Counted from the stretch's first letter, positions 40,892-51,134 are shown. The stretch: DNA of 64,000 bases from Rhynchopus sp. YZ270_cl-10 (GCA_964035575.1 OZ037838.1:992001-1056000), one strand, 5' to 3'. The notes: a model not told the origin generated them from the letters alone. Program-made: numbers and translations.

Positions 40892-43667
40892 ATGGAAGGG
40901 CCTCCACCGGACCATATCAAGCTTAAAAATGAATTGTTGTACCTTGCTCAGAAGCAGCGTTCGCGTATTGAAAAGCTTCGGCACGACTCTGACGTGCAGG
41001 TCGCACGCTATGCTAATGTGAAGCGGAAGGACTTGGAACAACGACGCGAATCCATCACACGAGACACTCGCGAGCTTCTCCCCACCATCAGCGACATCCG
41101 CCGAGAATGGCAACGCCTTAAAATCGCCGACAACGAACAGGAAGCCATTTACCAGAAGCTGTCCGAGAAGTACCTCGTCAAATCGGCACGGGTCAAGGTC
41201 CTGCAAGACGCTATTGCGGGCGCATACCAGGGCATTGGCGAAGGGAAGCAAAACGTCCACTCCACACGCGAACGCTTGGCAGAGGTCGACCGGGACAAAG
41301 CGGACCTGCGGGCGAAGATCAAACGCGCGATTGAATGCGTCGTGATTGACGAGAACATGCTGCAGACACGTCTGCGTGAGGAGCAGGAGTACAACGTCGA
41401 AATCCGCGACATGCTCAAAGCTGTCGAGTCCGAGGTGGCTGGGTTCGACCGGAGCAATGACACACGGCAATACCTGGAGGAGCAGGTACGGCTGGGCGAG
41501 GACGCGCTAAAGGAGATGAAGCAGCGCACCAACGACCTGCACAACGCCTACACGGAGATCACGAAGCGCCGCCGCGAGATGGCAGATGAGTTCCTCGCCG
41601 CAGCCGGCCGCGCCATGCAAGAGCTGCAGCAGGCGCACACCCTCCTCGCCATCAAAACCCACTGCGCACGCGACCTCCAAACCAAAGTGGACTACCTCAA
41701 GAAGAACGTCCAGCCCGTCACGCAGCAGCAGTCCACACCCGAGGTCTGGCTGTCCAACAAGCTCGAGGTGATGGACACCCTGCTCCAAGACCTCGGGCCA
41801 ATCAAGGAGCAGTACCAAGTCAGGCCAGAGGACAACGCTGCACTCAAAGAAACAACAAACAACTGCAGCAAGGCGCGTGCCGAGCTTACTGCCATCGAAC
41901 AGAAGATGGACGGCCCGAACCAGTACCGCAAGAGCCTGGTCGACGAGATCTCCGACATGCGCTTCCTCATTGACGAAAAGCTCAAGCAGGAGGACGTCCT
42001 GCAGGAGAAGCTGGACCAGCTTTTGGCAAAGCTTGGCGAGGACACAGGGCACGTCAGGGAGATCATGGACAAAGTCGGTATGCCACCCCACTCACACAAC
42101 CCTCTTTTAGCTCTCCTTCAAAACGATTTCGCTGTCCCACGAGACCTCTGAGCAGCTACTACAGGACGCTTCATGCATCTGCTTTCTATTCTCCAACGAA
42201 CAAACTTGATCGTTGTTTTCTTCCCCTTCCACATACGCACACATCACACCACACCACATCACACCCACCCAAAAGGCTTCGACGACTACATCTCTTCCGA
42301 CTCGGAGCTCTCAGATGAGGAAATGCTTGTCCTCGATGAGGAGGGTGCTGCCGACGTCGATGTCATCACAACGACACTCGACTTCCACGCGGACGACCCT
42401 GCAGGTGCAGATGCCGTGCAGCGCTTTGGCCACAGACAGCAAGGCCCGCTACGTGCCTTTGCCGAGGCGCGCGCCGCACAGCTCTCACGGAGGAGACAGC
42501 CAGGTACGCAAAACACACACACCCCCCTAGCACCCTCCCCCGAAATCCCTCAAAAATCAGTGACAACAACCTCTCAGATATTTTGGAGGAATATGACACC
42601 GTGTGGGTTATTCTCCTTCGTTTTGCACACATCCCACCGCCCCCTCATTTCTCCCTTCTTATTTACCACCAGCTTTTCTCTTTACCCTTTAAAAACAACC
42701 TTCAGGAATTGGCGAGCGTCTTCTGCCGAGGAGGAAGGAGGCCACACCAGAGGTGGCGCTCGCAGCATACCAGGAGCAGGCAGTCAACTCTGCTATCGAA
42801 ACCTACTCGAACCGGCGCCACGCAATGCAGATGGGCACACACGATCCCAACATGGAGGTTGTGGAGCCCGACCCGAACCAGAGTGCACGCATCGCAGCAC
42901 TGCAGGCAGAGGTCGAGCTGTGGAAGCAGCAGCAACGTGGTGGGGTCCGCCACCACGACGACCCTGGGCACGCCCTCAGCCCCGTCGGGGCTTCCCCCGG
43001 GGATATGGCCTCAACAAACGCGGCGCTTTCCCTCGGCTCCCGCGAGGAAATCGCTGTGCAATACCTACAGATCATGCTGCAGGGGTTCTCCTGCAGCATG
43101 TTCTTCGGTGGCCCCGAAGGGCCTATGGGGCCTAACCCTCGTCAAATGTTTATGACAAAGGATCTGAAGAGGTTGGCATGGCGCCCGCCGCAGCGTGACG
43201 GAGAAATCTTCGATGACGAATCTGTTGCGATTAACGACATTGTGACTGTAGTGACAGGGCACAGGACAGGGGTCTTCAAGGCACATCGTGAAAGCAGGAC
43301 CGTGCCGCTTCGGCCGCACGCAGCGCTGTCGGTCATCTTGCAGCAAAAGACATCCATCGACATCGAGCTTGACACAGAGGACGAACGGAACTACTGGCAC
43401 CAGATCCTCTCAACGGTCACCTCGGAGCTCAAGGCAGGTGGCATCATCGCTGCGGTGGTTGCGAGCAACAGTATTGTGGTATGGGCAACACCCATCTTCG
43501 AGTCTCTCTTTTTATTGGAAGAGACTTAGTCGTTGGCTAGTAGGTAGTGGTCAAATTTTTTTATAACTTCACTTTTTATACAGGTAAGCGATGAAAGCCA
43601 GCCCGACCAACGTTCCCCAGCAGACGAGCCATACGACCGCTCCCGTATCAAGGCCATGATTCGATAG
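40892..43667 (+). CDS. Coiled-coil protein with C-terminal PH-like domain, four exons
   Basis: Exons 40892-42077, 42276-42503, 42706-43478 and 43584-43667 join in frame (phases 1, 1, 0) to 756 aa. Introns (198, 202, 105 nt) begin GTATGC, GTACGC and GTATGG and end AAAAG, TTCAG and TACAG. Residues ~1-390 are almost continuous coiled coil. An acidic patch follows (SSDSELSDEEMLVLDEEGAA), then a Gln-rich helix (~545-570). A globular region (~615-710, DLKRLAWRPP ... IVTVVTGHRT ... SIDIELDTEDERNYWHQIL) has the strand pattern and final Trp-helix of a PH-type domain. The last exon ends RIKAMIR. I do not recognise a named family; cytoskeletal, centriolar or ciliary scaffolding is plausible. Confidence 0.8.
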
Positions 43668-44540
43668 GACAAAAAAAAAAAAAAACTAGATCCGGGGAAC
43701 AAAAAAGAACGTTTTTTTCCCGTCCACAATTTTCCCCACTCCATGCAACGTTATTTTGCCATAGATCCTAGACTCTTTGCAATCTTTGCTTTTTTCTTGC
43801 AGGGAGGCGCGCGCGAAGCGCGCGGCGACCGCTTTTACTTTGGGGACATTTGTTTTTGTAGGCCGCAGGGTACTTTGTGCTTTCATCCATGATGGCTGGC
43901 ATCGTATGTGGGTCAGTCGGAGGTGCCTGCATCAGCAACTACAGTTTTTTTTGGGGGGTCTTTTGATCCCTCCTGAAACTCCCAAGTCCTAGCGAGAACC
44001 CTGCCAATACAAAAAAGAAGAAAAAATGTAACAAAAAAAAGTATAGTCAGGTGGAGTTCATCCTCGGATGTCTGCACTAATACGACCAAATTTTCAAAAA
44101 AAAAAAGAAGATAAAATAACAAATGGATCGCTTACCTATAGATAGTTCTTGGTGTTTTTGCAACACCATCACCTCACCTCACCCTTCCCCTTCCTCCCCC
44201 CCCTCATTTGAGCATTTTAGAGGGCGATCCCCCCCCAAAAAAAAAGTTAGTTTCTACCCCCCTCTTCTATGCATTTGGCTGTTCATACACTGCTTCCTGA
44301 GCTTTCTAAACACATTTGTCAACAACACAAACACTGCCATTTCATCCACCCCCGCTTTTTTTTTTTCCACTCATCCCGGGATTTCTATTTCAAATCAAAT
44401 GTTCTGTTTCTTTTGAAACGCCCTCTCTCTCTCTCTCTTCCCTCTCCTTCACCCCCACATAGCAACACAACACAACACACACCCATATTCTGCGCAAGAA
44501 TTACCCTCACTTGGCATTCAAACACAACACACACCTTCCC
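43668..44540. other. Spacer
   Basis: Contains GGCGCGCGC-GAA-GCGCGCG hairpin sequence (43803-43825) shared with the MITE at 34371-35126, and a pyrimidine-rich leader before the next start. No gene seen. Confidence 0.45.
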
Positions 44541-45791
44541 ATGGAGGTATTCTATGAGGGCAAAAGCTGTGGACGGACCGGCTGTGTGGAGGTCCCCCTT
44601 GACGCCACCCTTGGCGACTTAACTGCGCTTATCGCGGACGACGCGGGGATGCCTCGGCACGGTGTAGACTACTTCCTGGGCGACACACTTCTCAAGAACA
44701 ACACCACCCTGCTGAAGGACACACGCATCGCACAGCAGGATTGCGTCTACTTCGGTAGGGCACACTACCCTGAGAAGAACACTCCGATTGTGCGGAGCCA
44801 GAAGCAGGCGTGTCTGGATGTCGTGATAAGCCCCGATGGCGCGAAGGTTCTGGTCACGACGTCTGGAGATAAGGCAGTCGTGTACGACATACACACGGAG
44901 GGGATGCTTCGTGAATATGACACAGGATGCTCTGAGTTTAACGGCTTCGTGCTCTCACACTTTGGTGCGGACAATGCCACAGTGTTCTTTATGGACGACT
45001 CTACGATGCAGTTGCATGCTGCCAACTATAAGACAGATGCTACTTCACGGGTCTTTCCTTTGGAGGGCAAGGTGCGTGGGATAGACGATGTGGGGGTTGA
45101 TCAGGTTGCGGTCATTGCTACCGACGAGGAGGCGCTGACCAGCACGCTTGCCATCTGGGACGTCACGACGTTCACTGTGCTGCGTGTCATCACCACCTCC
45201 CCGCTCAATCAGCATGAAGACTTCAGCTTCCTCCGCGTCTCGGTGGCCCCCTCTGCTGAATACTGCATCATGGGTGGGCAGTCGGGATTACGCCGATGCG
45301 ACCTGACGAGCAATGATGTTGTCGTCTTTGGTGAGTTGAGCAACGAAGAGGACAGCGAAGAGGACAGCTCCGAGGTGTGTCCGGTGTATCTCCACGTCAA
45401 GGCGCTTGAGGGGGAACGCTGTTTGACGACCTTGAACGGTATCATACAGCTCTGGGACGTAAAGTCGCGGACAAAGATTCGATCACTAACGGACGGCTTC
45501 AGCACCCCTCACACAGACGACGACACAGTGGACAGCAGTGAGGTGGAGATCCTGTCCTGTTCCGTTGCAGGGGATATGTGTGTCGCCACGCAGCTCGGCA
45601 CGTCCCGTATCATCATATGGGATCTCGAGACAGGGCAGGTCAAGAAAAGGCTTGAGAGCGCAATTTCCGCCTTAGTGGCGGTGTGCGTCGGCCCCTGCGG
45701 CACGTTCTTCATCTCAGGAGGGTCTTCAAGTGAAGAGGAAGACAGCGAAGACATCCCAGACTCATTCTGTGCGTTGGAAATGTGGAGATGA
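44541..45791 (+). CDS. Divergent single-copy UBL-WD40 protein
   Basis: 416 aa, one exon, start in a CCATGG context. Same architecture as the array family but low identity. Residues ~1-72 are a ubiquitin-like fold (MEVFYEGKSCGRTGCVEVPL, DLTALIADDAGMPRHGV, DYFLGDTLLKNNTTLLKD). Residues ~85-416 form a WD40 propeller with better preserved blades (VVISPDGAKVLVTTSGDKAV, LAIWDVTTF, IIQLWDVKSRTKI, IIIWDLETGQV). Acidic loops (NEEDSEEDSSE, SSSEEEDSEDIPD) replace the variable loops of the arrays. It lacks the hyperconserved 5' nucleotide block, so it may represent the ancestral or housekeeping form. A hAT MITE begins 28 nt after the stop. Confidence 0.87.
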   Translation: MEVFYEGKSCGRTGCVEVPLDATLGDLTALIADDAGMPRHGVDYFLGDTLLKNNTTLLKDTRIAQQDCVYFGRAHYPEKNTPIVRSQKQACLDVVISPDGAKVLVTTSGDKAVVYDIHTEGMLREYDTGCSEFNGFVLSHFGADNATVFFMDDSTMQLHAANYKTDATSRVFPLEGKVRGIDDVGVDQVAVIATDEEALTSTLAIWDVTTFTVLRVITTSPLNQHEDFSFLRVSVAPSAEYCIMGGQSGLRRCDLTSNDVVVFGELSNEEDSEEDSSEVCPVYLHVKALEGERCLTTLNGIIQLWDVKSRTKIRSLTDGFSTPHTDDDTVDSSEVEILSCSVAGDMCVATQLGTSRIIIWDLETGQVKKRLESAISALVAVCVGPCGTFFISGGSSSEEEDSEDIPDSFCALEMWR

Positions 45792-45819
45792 GTAGGCCTA
45801 TCCACGGGATTGCTTTCTT

Positions 45820-46404
45820 CAGGGTTGTTTCTAGGGGGGTCGGGGGGGGTCAATTTTACCCCCAGAATCTGGCACGGTGCGCTGGTCAGCCTCACCCCCC
45901 TGTAAAAAATTACATAATTTCCCCCCGAACTACACGTTTTCCACCCACCACCAGTGTTGGCACTGGTAAAGAGCGACAACACCCGCACCGACTACACCAC
46001 GTGGAACGGTGATGGGAGTGTGAAAAAAGATTTGGCGAAAAGAATAAAAGCAGCGTACCGTGCGCCTGCGGCGCAAGCTTACATCACATTTTTCCCATGA
46101 CATAGTTTGGCTGTACAATAGTGCAATTTTAAGCGCAATTTTAGAAATGTTGCGTACCGTGGCTTCGCCAGGAACCATGGCCACCGTTTCTTTACCTGTT
46201 TCATACCCGCACAGAAGCTACATACCACCATGATATTCTGAAGCTTTGGGGTTTTCTTGGTGAGATCGAGGCTTCGTCGAGAAAGCTCGGAATTCACCCA
46301 AAAACCCTTGAAAGACCATTTTTTCCCGGCGGAAAAAAATTTTTTTTTGGGAAAAAAATTGACCCCCCCCGAGAAAAAAAAACGAGATCCTAGAAACAAC
46401 CCTG
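45820..46404. mobile_element. hAT-type MITE, 585 bp
   Basis: Perfect 16-nt terminal inverted repeats CAGGGTTGTTTCTAGG / CCTAGAAACAACCCTG. Subterminal GGGGGGGGTCAATTTT is mirrored by AAAATTGACCCCCCCC. The exact 8-bp target duplication GCTTTCTT lies at 45812-45819 and 46405-46412. No ORF. The interior includes GTGCGCCTGCGGCGC, a motif shared with other spacers. Confidence 0.92.
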
Positions 46405-46468
46405 GCTTTCTTTATAAAAAAAAAAAAAAACACTCGAATGCATAAACAAATAAAAGCGACTTTCCAGA

Positions 46469-46564
46469 GTTGAGGACGACCTCCGTCTATATCTTTTAAG
46501 TACAATAGCCTTCGGGCGACATTGAGTACAGATCCTGCACCAGCAGGTGATTGTCGACACAACA
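46469..46564 (+). ncRNA. Candidate structured element S1, copy at 46.5 kb
   Basis: About 96 nt from GTTGAGGACGACCTCCGTCT to CGACACAACAAAAA, followed by a T6 run (46571). Predicted small hairpins are GAGG/CCTC and, near the 3' end, CCTGC-ACCA-GCAGG. The copy at 51040 changes this hairpin to CCTAC-CTCG-GTAGG, a compensatory change. RNA polymerase III origin is possible, but A/B boxes are not evident. Confidence 0.45.
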
Positions 46565-46648
46565 AAAAACTTTTTTATGTTTTTGTGTGATTCCCAAAAA
46601 ATACTAAAGTAGAAGGTACCAAATGTTCAAAGGAACATCGGTTTCACG

Positions 46649-46736
46649 ACATACACCTCAAATAAAAGGGAAATCAAGCTGTCCACCCTTTCAAATACAA
46701 CTGCATGATTCTGAGGACTGAAAACAGGGTTAATGT
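46649..46736 (+). ncRNA. Candidate pseudoknotted RNA element P1, copy 2
   Basis: Most diverged copy. Outer stem ACAT(AC)ACCT with GGGT(TA)ATGT; inner stem AAAGGG with CCCTTT; GTCC/GGAC pseudoknot kept; TACAACTGCATG and GGACTGAAAACA align with the other copies. The CTGANGA box of the other two is absent here. Confidence 0.45.
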
Positions 46737-46737
46737 C

Positions 46738-47340
46738 CAACCAATCTATTGAAGTTTCAATTTGTGTACCTTTTTTTTACGTTTTTCAAAACATACCAAA
46801 GGATGGGGACATTTTTGATCCCTATAACCTATGCGATCAGTTCATTGAATGCATATGTTGAAATAATTTACATTTTTTTTTTTGCTCGAAGCTTGCTTCC
46901 ATCCCCTTTGTGGAAGCTAGCAAATACTTCCTTTTTTTTTGCTTTTCTTTTTCCCTGACATCTACTGCAAAGGCTGCTTCTCTTTCTCTAATGATCTCCT
47001 GAAGAAAAAATTGTGGCTATCCTAATTGTAGCCCAAAAAAAAATTAAAACAAAAAGTATTGCCCCAGAATTAAGCAATAAGAACGCAATATTGTGATTGC
47101 AAATCAATCACAAGGATAGCACCACAGCCCATCGTTACGATGGCTCCCCCACGTATGTGGTTTCCTGAGGCTTTTGTTTTGTGCTTCTACCAATCTACTG
47201 AAGTTTCAAATTGTGCACGAAGCATTTTATTATTCTTTTTTACCTTTTGCAAAACATACAGAAATATGGGAACATTTTTTGTCCCTCCTATGCTATCAAT
47301 TTGATTGCATATGTTGAAATACTTTCTGCTTTTTTTGCAT
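46738..47340 (+). repeat. Direct repeat pair, ~140 nt, 450 nt apart
   Basis: 46738-46880 and 47188-47340 share CCAATCTA-TGAAGTTTCAA, TTTTGTGTAC/GTGCAC, TTTTTCAAAACATAC, GGGACATTTTT-ATCCCT and GCATATGTTGAAATA. The spacing and lack of coding sequence argue against an LTR unit; origin unknown. Confidence 0.6.
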
Positions 47341-47853
47341 CCTGTCGAGGGTGTGTCCTTCAGTGAAGTGTCCCGCATTGCCTATTGCCATTGATTAGCA
47401 TTGCACATTACCCCCACAGCGCATTGAATTGCTGCTTTGGGGAGAGCTGTAATTGCAAAGAGCAAAATGCCAAAGGGAAGCGAACATCGAAGAATTTCCC
47501 TTCGCCTTTTTTTTTATTTAAAAGCAGCACCCTCGCACATATTTTTCTTCTTCGTATTCGTGTTGGTCACGTCATCAGAGCAATGTCGTTGTGCTGTGTT
47601 CGTGTTGAAGCTGATTGAAGATGCTTCTCGTGAAGCAGTGCCTCATCGGTCTCCCCTGTGGAAACGAAGCTCAACCACTGTCGCCACCTTCCTCAGTGTG
47701 TTGTACAGATAGGCAAGCTGCATGTTCCTGAGGCGTCTTCGTAAAATTTGCTTTTGTGATTCGCAACGAAAACCACCACCACCAGGCAGGACAGAACAAC
47801 ACCTCTCCCCCACACCCTCAACACTGCCCCAGAGCAATAATAAGCCAAAAACA

Positions 47854-48948
47854 ATGATGGATGTGACCTTTGTGCTGGAAGAGTCAGGCGTGACTGCGAC
47901 AGTGGAGGTGCCGTGCGAGGCGGACGTTGCAGCGGCAAAGGAGGTTGCGTGCACGGCGCTTGCTGTCTCGCCTGCGTCTGTCGAGATGCGCATCGGCACG
48001 CAGGTGCTGGAGGGGACGTGCCGTCTGCAGGACACTGCGTTTGATTCAGGGGTGCAGGTTGTGCTTGCCTGTCCTCGCTTTGCCGACATCAAGTGTCCTG
48101 CTGAGTACACTGCAACGCATGTGGGACCCTTGTCGCTGTCGCGTTGTGGAACGCTCTGCGTCTATTGTAGCCTCGATGGGCGTGTTGGTGGCTTCGACAC
48201 AGAAACCTTCAACACTTGCTGCTCTTTTGAAGTGGACGGTGACGTGCGCGGTCGGCCTGCCATCTCGCAGTGCAAGACACGCTGCTACCTGGCGTGTGGG
48301 GGTGATGTACGCATGGTTGCGCTTCCGGGTGGGGAGGTGCTTCGCAAAGTCTACGGCACCTCAGACTCAGTGTTCGCGTGTGGCAATGTTGTTGTCTCAA
48401 AGAGTGGAGACGGCGTCTCTGTGTATGACGAAGACCTGACGTTGCTTCGCACTCTCTCGCACGAAGGGTGCTGGGACATGGCTGTGTCGGACTGTGGTGG
48501 GTGGGTGATCACCTCCTCCGAAAACGAGAGCAACGCACGTCTGTGGGATGTGAACACAGGTGAAGCTGTGGCATGTGTGCCTACGAGTGGGTGGTGTATG
48601 GCGCTTTCACGGTCTGCCTCTGTCTTTGCTGTGGGGGTGGAAAACACGGTGCGCCTCTTTGATTGGAGTGGTGCGGCTCTTCGCAGTGTTGATATGTATG
48701 GGGATGGAAGGGGTATGCAGTTCACCCCGTGTGGGAAGTACCTTGTGGTCAGGGAAGTCGGGGATGATGATGGTGCTTACTATGCACAACTGCACCAGTT
48801 TGATGTGGCGACCATGTCCTGTGTGCGTGTGATACCGCAAAACTCAGGTGTGTCCTTTGCGATATCGCCGTGTTCACGTGTGGTTGTGGTTTTGCAATCA
48901 GATGGCGTCATTGCGACAAAGCATCTGTACCCACACAACAGTGAGTGA
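47854..48948 (+). CDS. UBL-WD40 family copy 8
   Basis: 364 aa; first of the right array. Head variant TAFDSGVQVVLACPRF. The variable segment is TATHVGPLS. The first blade has GFDTETFNTCCSFEVD in place of TVFSF. Late blade VREVGDDDGAYYAQLHQFD; C-terminus VVLQSDGVIATKHLYPHNSE. Related to copy 4 through the last blade and 3' flank. A GTGAGT donor-like site sits at 48941, with an acceptor-like GCCTCACAG ending at 49089. Its 5' flank (AGGACAGAACAACACCTCTC) partly matches class C. Confidence 0.87.
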   Translation: MMDVTFVLEESGVTATVEVPCEADVAAAKEVACTALAVSPASVEMRIGTQVLEGTCRLQDTAFDSGVQVVLACPRFADIKCPAEYTATHVGPLSLSRCGTLCVYCSLDGRVGGFDTETFNTCCSFEVDGDVRGRPAISQCKTRCYLACGGDVRMVALPGGEVLRKVYGTSDSVFACGNVVVSKSGDGVSVYDEDLTLLRTLSHEGCWDMAVSDCGGWVITSSENESNARLWDVNTGEAVACVPTSGWCMALSRSASVFAVGVENTVRLFDWSGAALRSVDMYGDGRGMQFTPCGKYLVVREVGDDDGAYYAQLHQFDVATMSCVRVIPQNSGVSFAISPCSRVVVVLQSDGVIATKHLYPHNSE

Positions 48949-49303
48949 TATGTGACCAGGGGTGGGGAGAGGAGGGGAGGCTGGTGATGAATATAACTCA
49001 GGGTACCAGCAAGAAAACCCAAGACCCTCAAAACACCCCCAAGAAACTCCCCTTTCAGCCCTGTTGCTGCTTTTCTCTTTGCCTCACAGGTCGCCCACCT
49101 CACACGTTGCCCATGCGATGCTCTCGTGTGCGTGACAGATCGCGATGCCGAGTATCATTTTCCTTTCGTCACCTCTCACAACGAGAACCACCACAAACAT
49201 GCAACACAGAACAACACCTCTCCCCCACCCACCTCATCACTCCCTCCGTTTGTGGTGGAGCAAACGTGCTGATTTGCACCTTCTCACGAAGCAACGCAAA
49301 ACA
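48949..49303 (+). promoter_or_regulatory. Class C spacer/upstream cassette of copy 9
   Basis: Near-copy of 8183-8531, including GATGAATATAACTCAGGGTA, the acceptor-like site and GGAGCAAACGTGCTGATTTG immediately before the start. Confidence 0.6.
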
Positions 49304-50425
49304 ATGATGGATGTGACCTTTGTGCTGGAAGAGTCAGGCGTGACTGCGACAGTGGAGGTGCCGTGCGAGGCGAACGTTGCAGCGGCAAAGGAGGTTGCGT
49401 GCACGGCGCTTGCTGTCTCGCCTGCGTCTGTCGAGATGCGCATCGGTACGCAGGTGCTGGAGGGGACGTGCCGTCTGCAGGACACTGCGTTTGAGGCAGG
49501 GGTGCAGGTTGTGCTTGCCCGCCCTCGCTTTGCCGACATCAAGTGTCCTGCTGAGTACAGTGCAGAGGCGCCAACTGGTTGGGAGTGGACGTCGCTAAAT
49601 CACGTATTGCTATCTCCTTGTGGAGCACTCTGCCTTTTTACACAGAGGGCAGTCTATGTCACCGGCCTCGATACAGAAACCTTCAGCACTGCCTTCAAGT
49701 TCAAAGTAGACATTGAGATGTGCGATAAGCCTGCCATCTCACGGTGCAAGACACGCTGCTACCTGGCGTGCAGGGAAGAAGGTATGCACGAGGTTGCGCT
49801 TCCGGGTGGGGAGGTGCTCCGCAAAGTCGACGACCCCTCGTACGCAGTGTTCGCGTGTGGCGGTGTTGTTGTCTCCCAAGGCAAAGACGGCGTCTCTGTG
49901 TATGACGAAGACCTGACGTTGCTCCGCTCTCTCTCGCACAAGGTGTGCCGCAAATCAGAAGTGTCGGACTGTGGTGGGTGGGTGATCACCTCCTCCATCT
50001 TGCAGAAGGACGCACGTCTGTGGGATGTGAACACAGGTGAAGCTGTTGCATGTGTGCCTGCGGATGGGAGGCACGTGGCGCTTTCAAGGTCTGCCTCTAT
50101 CTTTGCTGTGGTGTGCTCTGACAAAGTGAAGCTCTATGACTGGAGTGGTGCGGCTCTGGGCAGTTTTGAAAAGGAGCAGTCTCGCGTCGATGCCGTGCAG
50201 TTCACTCCATGTGGGGAGTACGTCGTAGTTGGCTTTAGAGAGAGTGGGAAAATATATTGTGAAGAGTACACTCTGCACCAGTATGATGTGGCGACCATGT
50301 CCTGTGTGCGCACGTTCTCTGGCGTCGCACTCTTGACATTTACGATATCGCCGTGTTCGCGTGTGGTACTGTTTACGACCTCGGGTCGAGAGACCATTGA
50401 GACGAGACATCTGTACCCCTACTGA
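49304..50425 (+). CDS. UBL-WD40 family copy 9
   Basis: 373 aa. LSPCGALCLF subfamily. The head differs by Asp-to-Asn (CEANVAAAKE, shared with copies 11 and 12). The variable segment is AEAPTGWEWTSLN. The late blade is of the LGSFEKEQSR type, and ELRQY is replaced by YTLHQYDVATMS. Ends RHLYPY plus TGA. The 3' flank (GATGTTTTGCGAGAGGTTGT) matches that of copy 13. Confidence 0.86.
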   Translation: MMDVTFVLEESGVTATVEVPCEANVAAAKEVACTALAVSPASVEMRIGTQVLEGTCRLQDTAFEAGVQVVLARPRFADIKCPAEYSAEAPTGWEWTSLNHVLLSPCGALCLFTQRAVYVTGLDTETFSTAFKFKVDIEMCDKPAISRCKTRCYLACREEGMHEVALPGGEVLRKVDDPSYAVFACGGVVVSQGKDGVSVYDEDLTLLRSLSHKVCRKSEVSDCGGWVITSSILQKDARLWDVNTGEAVACVPADGRHVALSRSASIFAVVCSDKVKLYDWSGAALGSFEKEQSRVDAVQFTPCGEYVVVGFRESGKIYCEEYTLHQYDVATMSCVRTFSGVALLTFTISPCSRVVLFTTSGRETIETRHLYPY

Positions 50426-50819
50426 GTGATGTTTTGCGAGAGGTTGTGTTTGTGCAGCTTCTCGCAGGCGGTCCACAATACACAAAAAGCGTTGTTGTTG
50501 TATATTTTTTTGCATTGGTATCGTTTCTTGTTGACTCTTTCGCGACCTGCATCCAAGCATGTGATCAACTTCACTTTGTTTGTTTTCATTATTCATGAGG
50601 ATCCAGTGAACCTTTTGACCCTACTCTCTGCCTGGGCAGTCCTAGCGGCGGTGTTTGCTTGGTTGCACTTGCGCAAAATATGGTCCCAGTGTACCATTGG
50701 TAAGCAATGTTATTTCAATGATGATACAGGTGAGTGACGACACCTCCCCTTTTGCCAGTTGGAAAGGTGTGCACGTTAGGCAATTTCCAGCATAATAGCA
50801 ACAGTGGCTTAATCTCTTT

Positions 50820-50896
50820 ACATCACGGAGGGTCTTGCACTGACGATGTCCCCTCTGTTACAACCAATGTATGCAGTTAGGACTGAAACATGATGT
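50820..50896 (+). ncRNA. Candidate pseudoknotted RNA element P1, copy 3
   Basis: Outer stem ACATCA/TGATGT; inner stem CGGAGG/CCTCTG with one G-U pair; GTCC/GGAC pseudoknot. TACAACCAATGTATGC and GGACTGAAACA are conserved with 37511-37595. Confidence 0.5.
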
Positions 50897-51039
50897 ACTG
50901 AAATTTTTGCCAACTACTTTATTTTCTTCACGTGACCCCTTTTAACCCACCCCCTTACCCTGAAACTTTGAAGATGCAACTTTTGTGTACAAAACAGCAC
51001 TTTTGAATGCAAATCAACAAATAAAAGCTACTTTCTAGG

Positions 51040-51134
51040 GTTGAGGATGGCCTCCGTCCATACCGATTAAGTACAAAGCCTTAGGGTGACATTGTGTACA
51101 GATCCTACCTCGGTAGGTGATTGTCGATACAACA
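51040..51134 (+). ncRNA. Candidate structured element S1, copy at 51.0 kb
   Basis: Aligns end to end with 46469-46564, and the upstream AACAAATAAAAGC-ACTTTC is also shared. The 3' hairpin is CCTAC-CTCG-GTAGG. Confidence 0.45.

Larger units (their letters stand above)
45792..47853. other. Repeat-rich spacer between single-copy genes and right array
   Basis: Contains a hAT MITE (45820-46404), S1 (46469-46564), P1 (46649-46736), a ~140-nt direct repeat pair (46738-46880, 47188-47340) and the 5' flank of copy 8. TCTTCGTATTCGTGTT-GTCACGTCATCA near 47545 recurs near 58152. No gene seen. Confidence 0.5.

Noticed and set aside
40530-40907. Minus-strand 125-aa frame upstream of the 40892 gene
   Set aside because: Half of it is the reverse of the R2 repeat; no start context or homology.
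46738-47340. LTR-like pair (two direct ~140-nt repeats)
   Set aside because: Only 450 nt apart, diverged, no coding sequence between them and no visible target duplication; called a plain direct repeat.
50426-50737. 103-codon frame after copy 9 with hydrophobic stretches
   Set aside because: Begins at the family 3' flank, matches nothing elsewhere, and the homologous flank of copy 13 does not keep it open.
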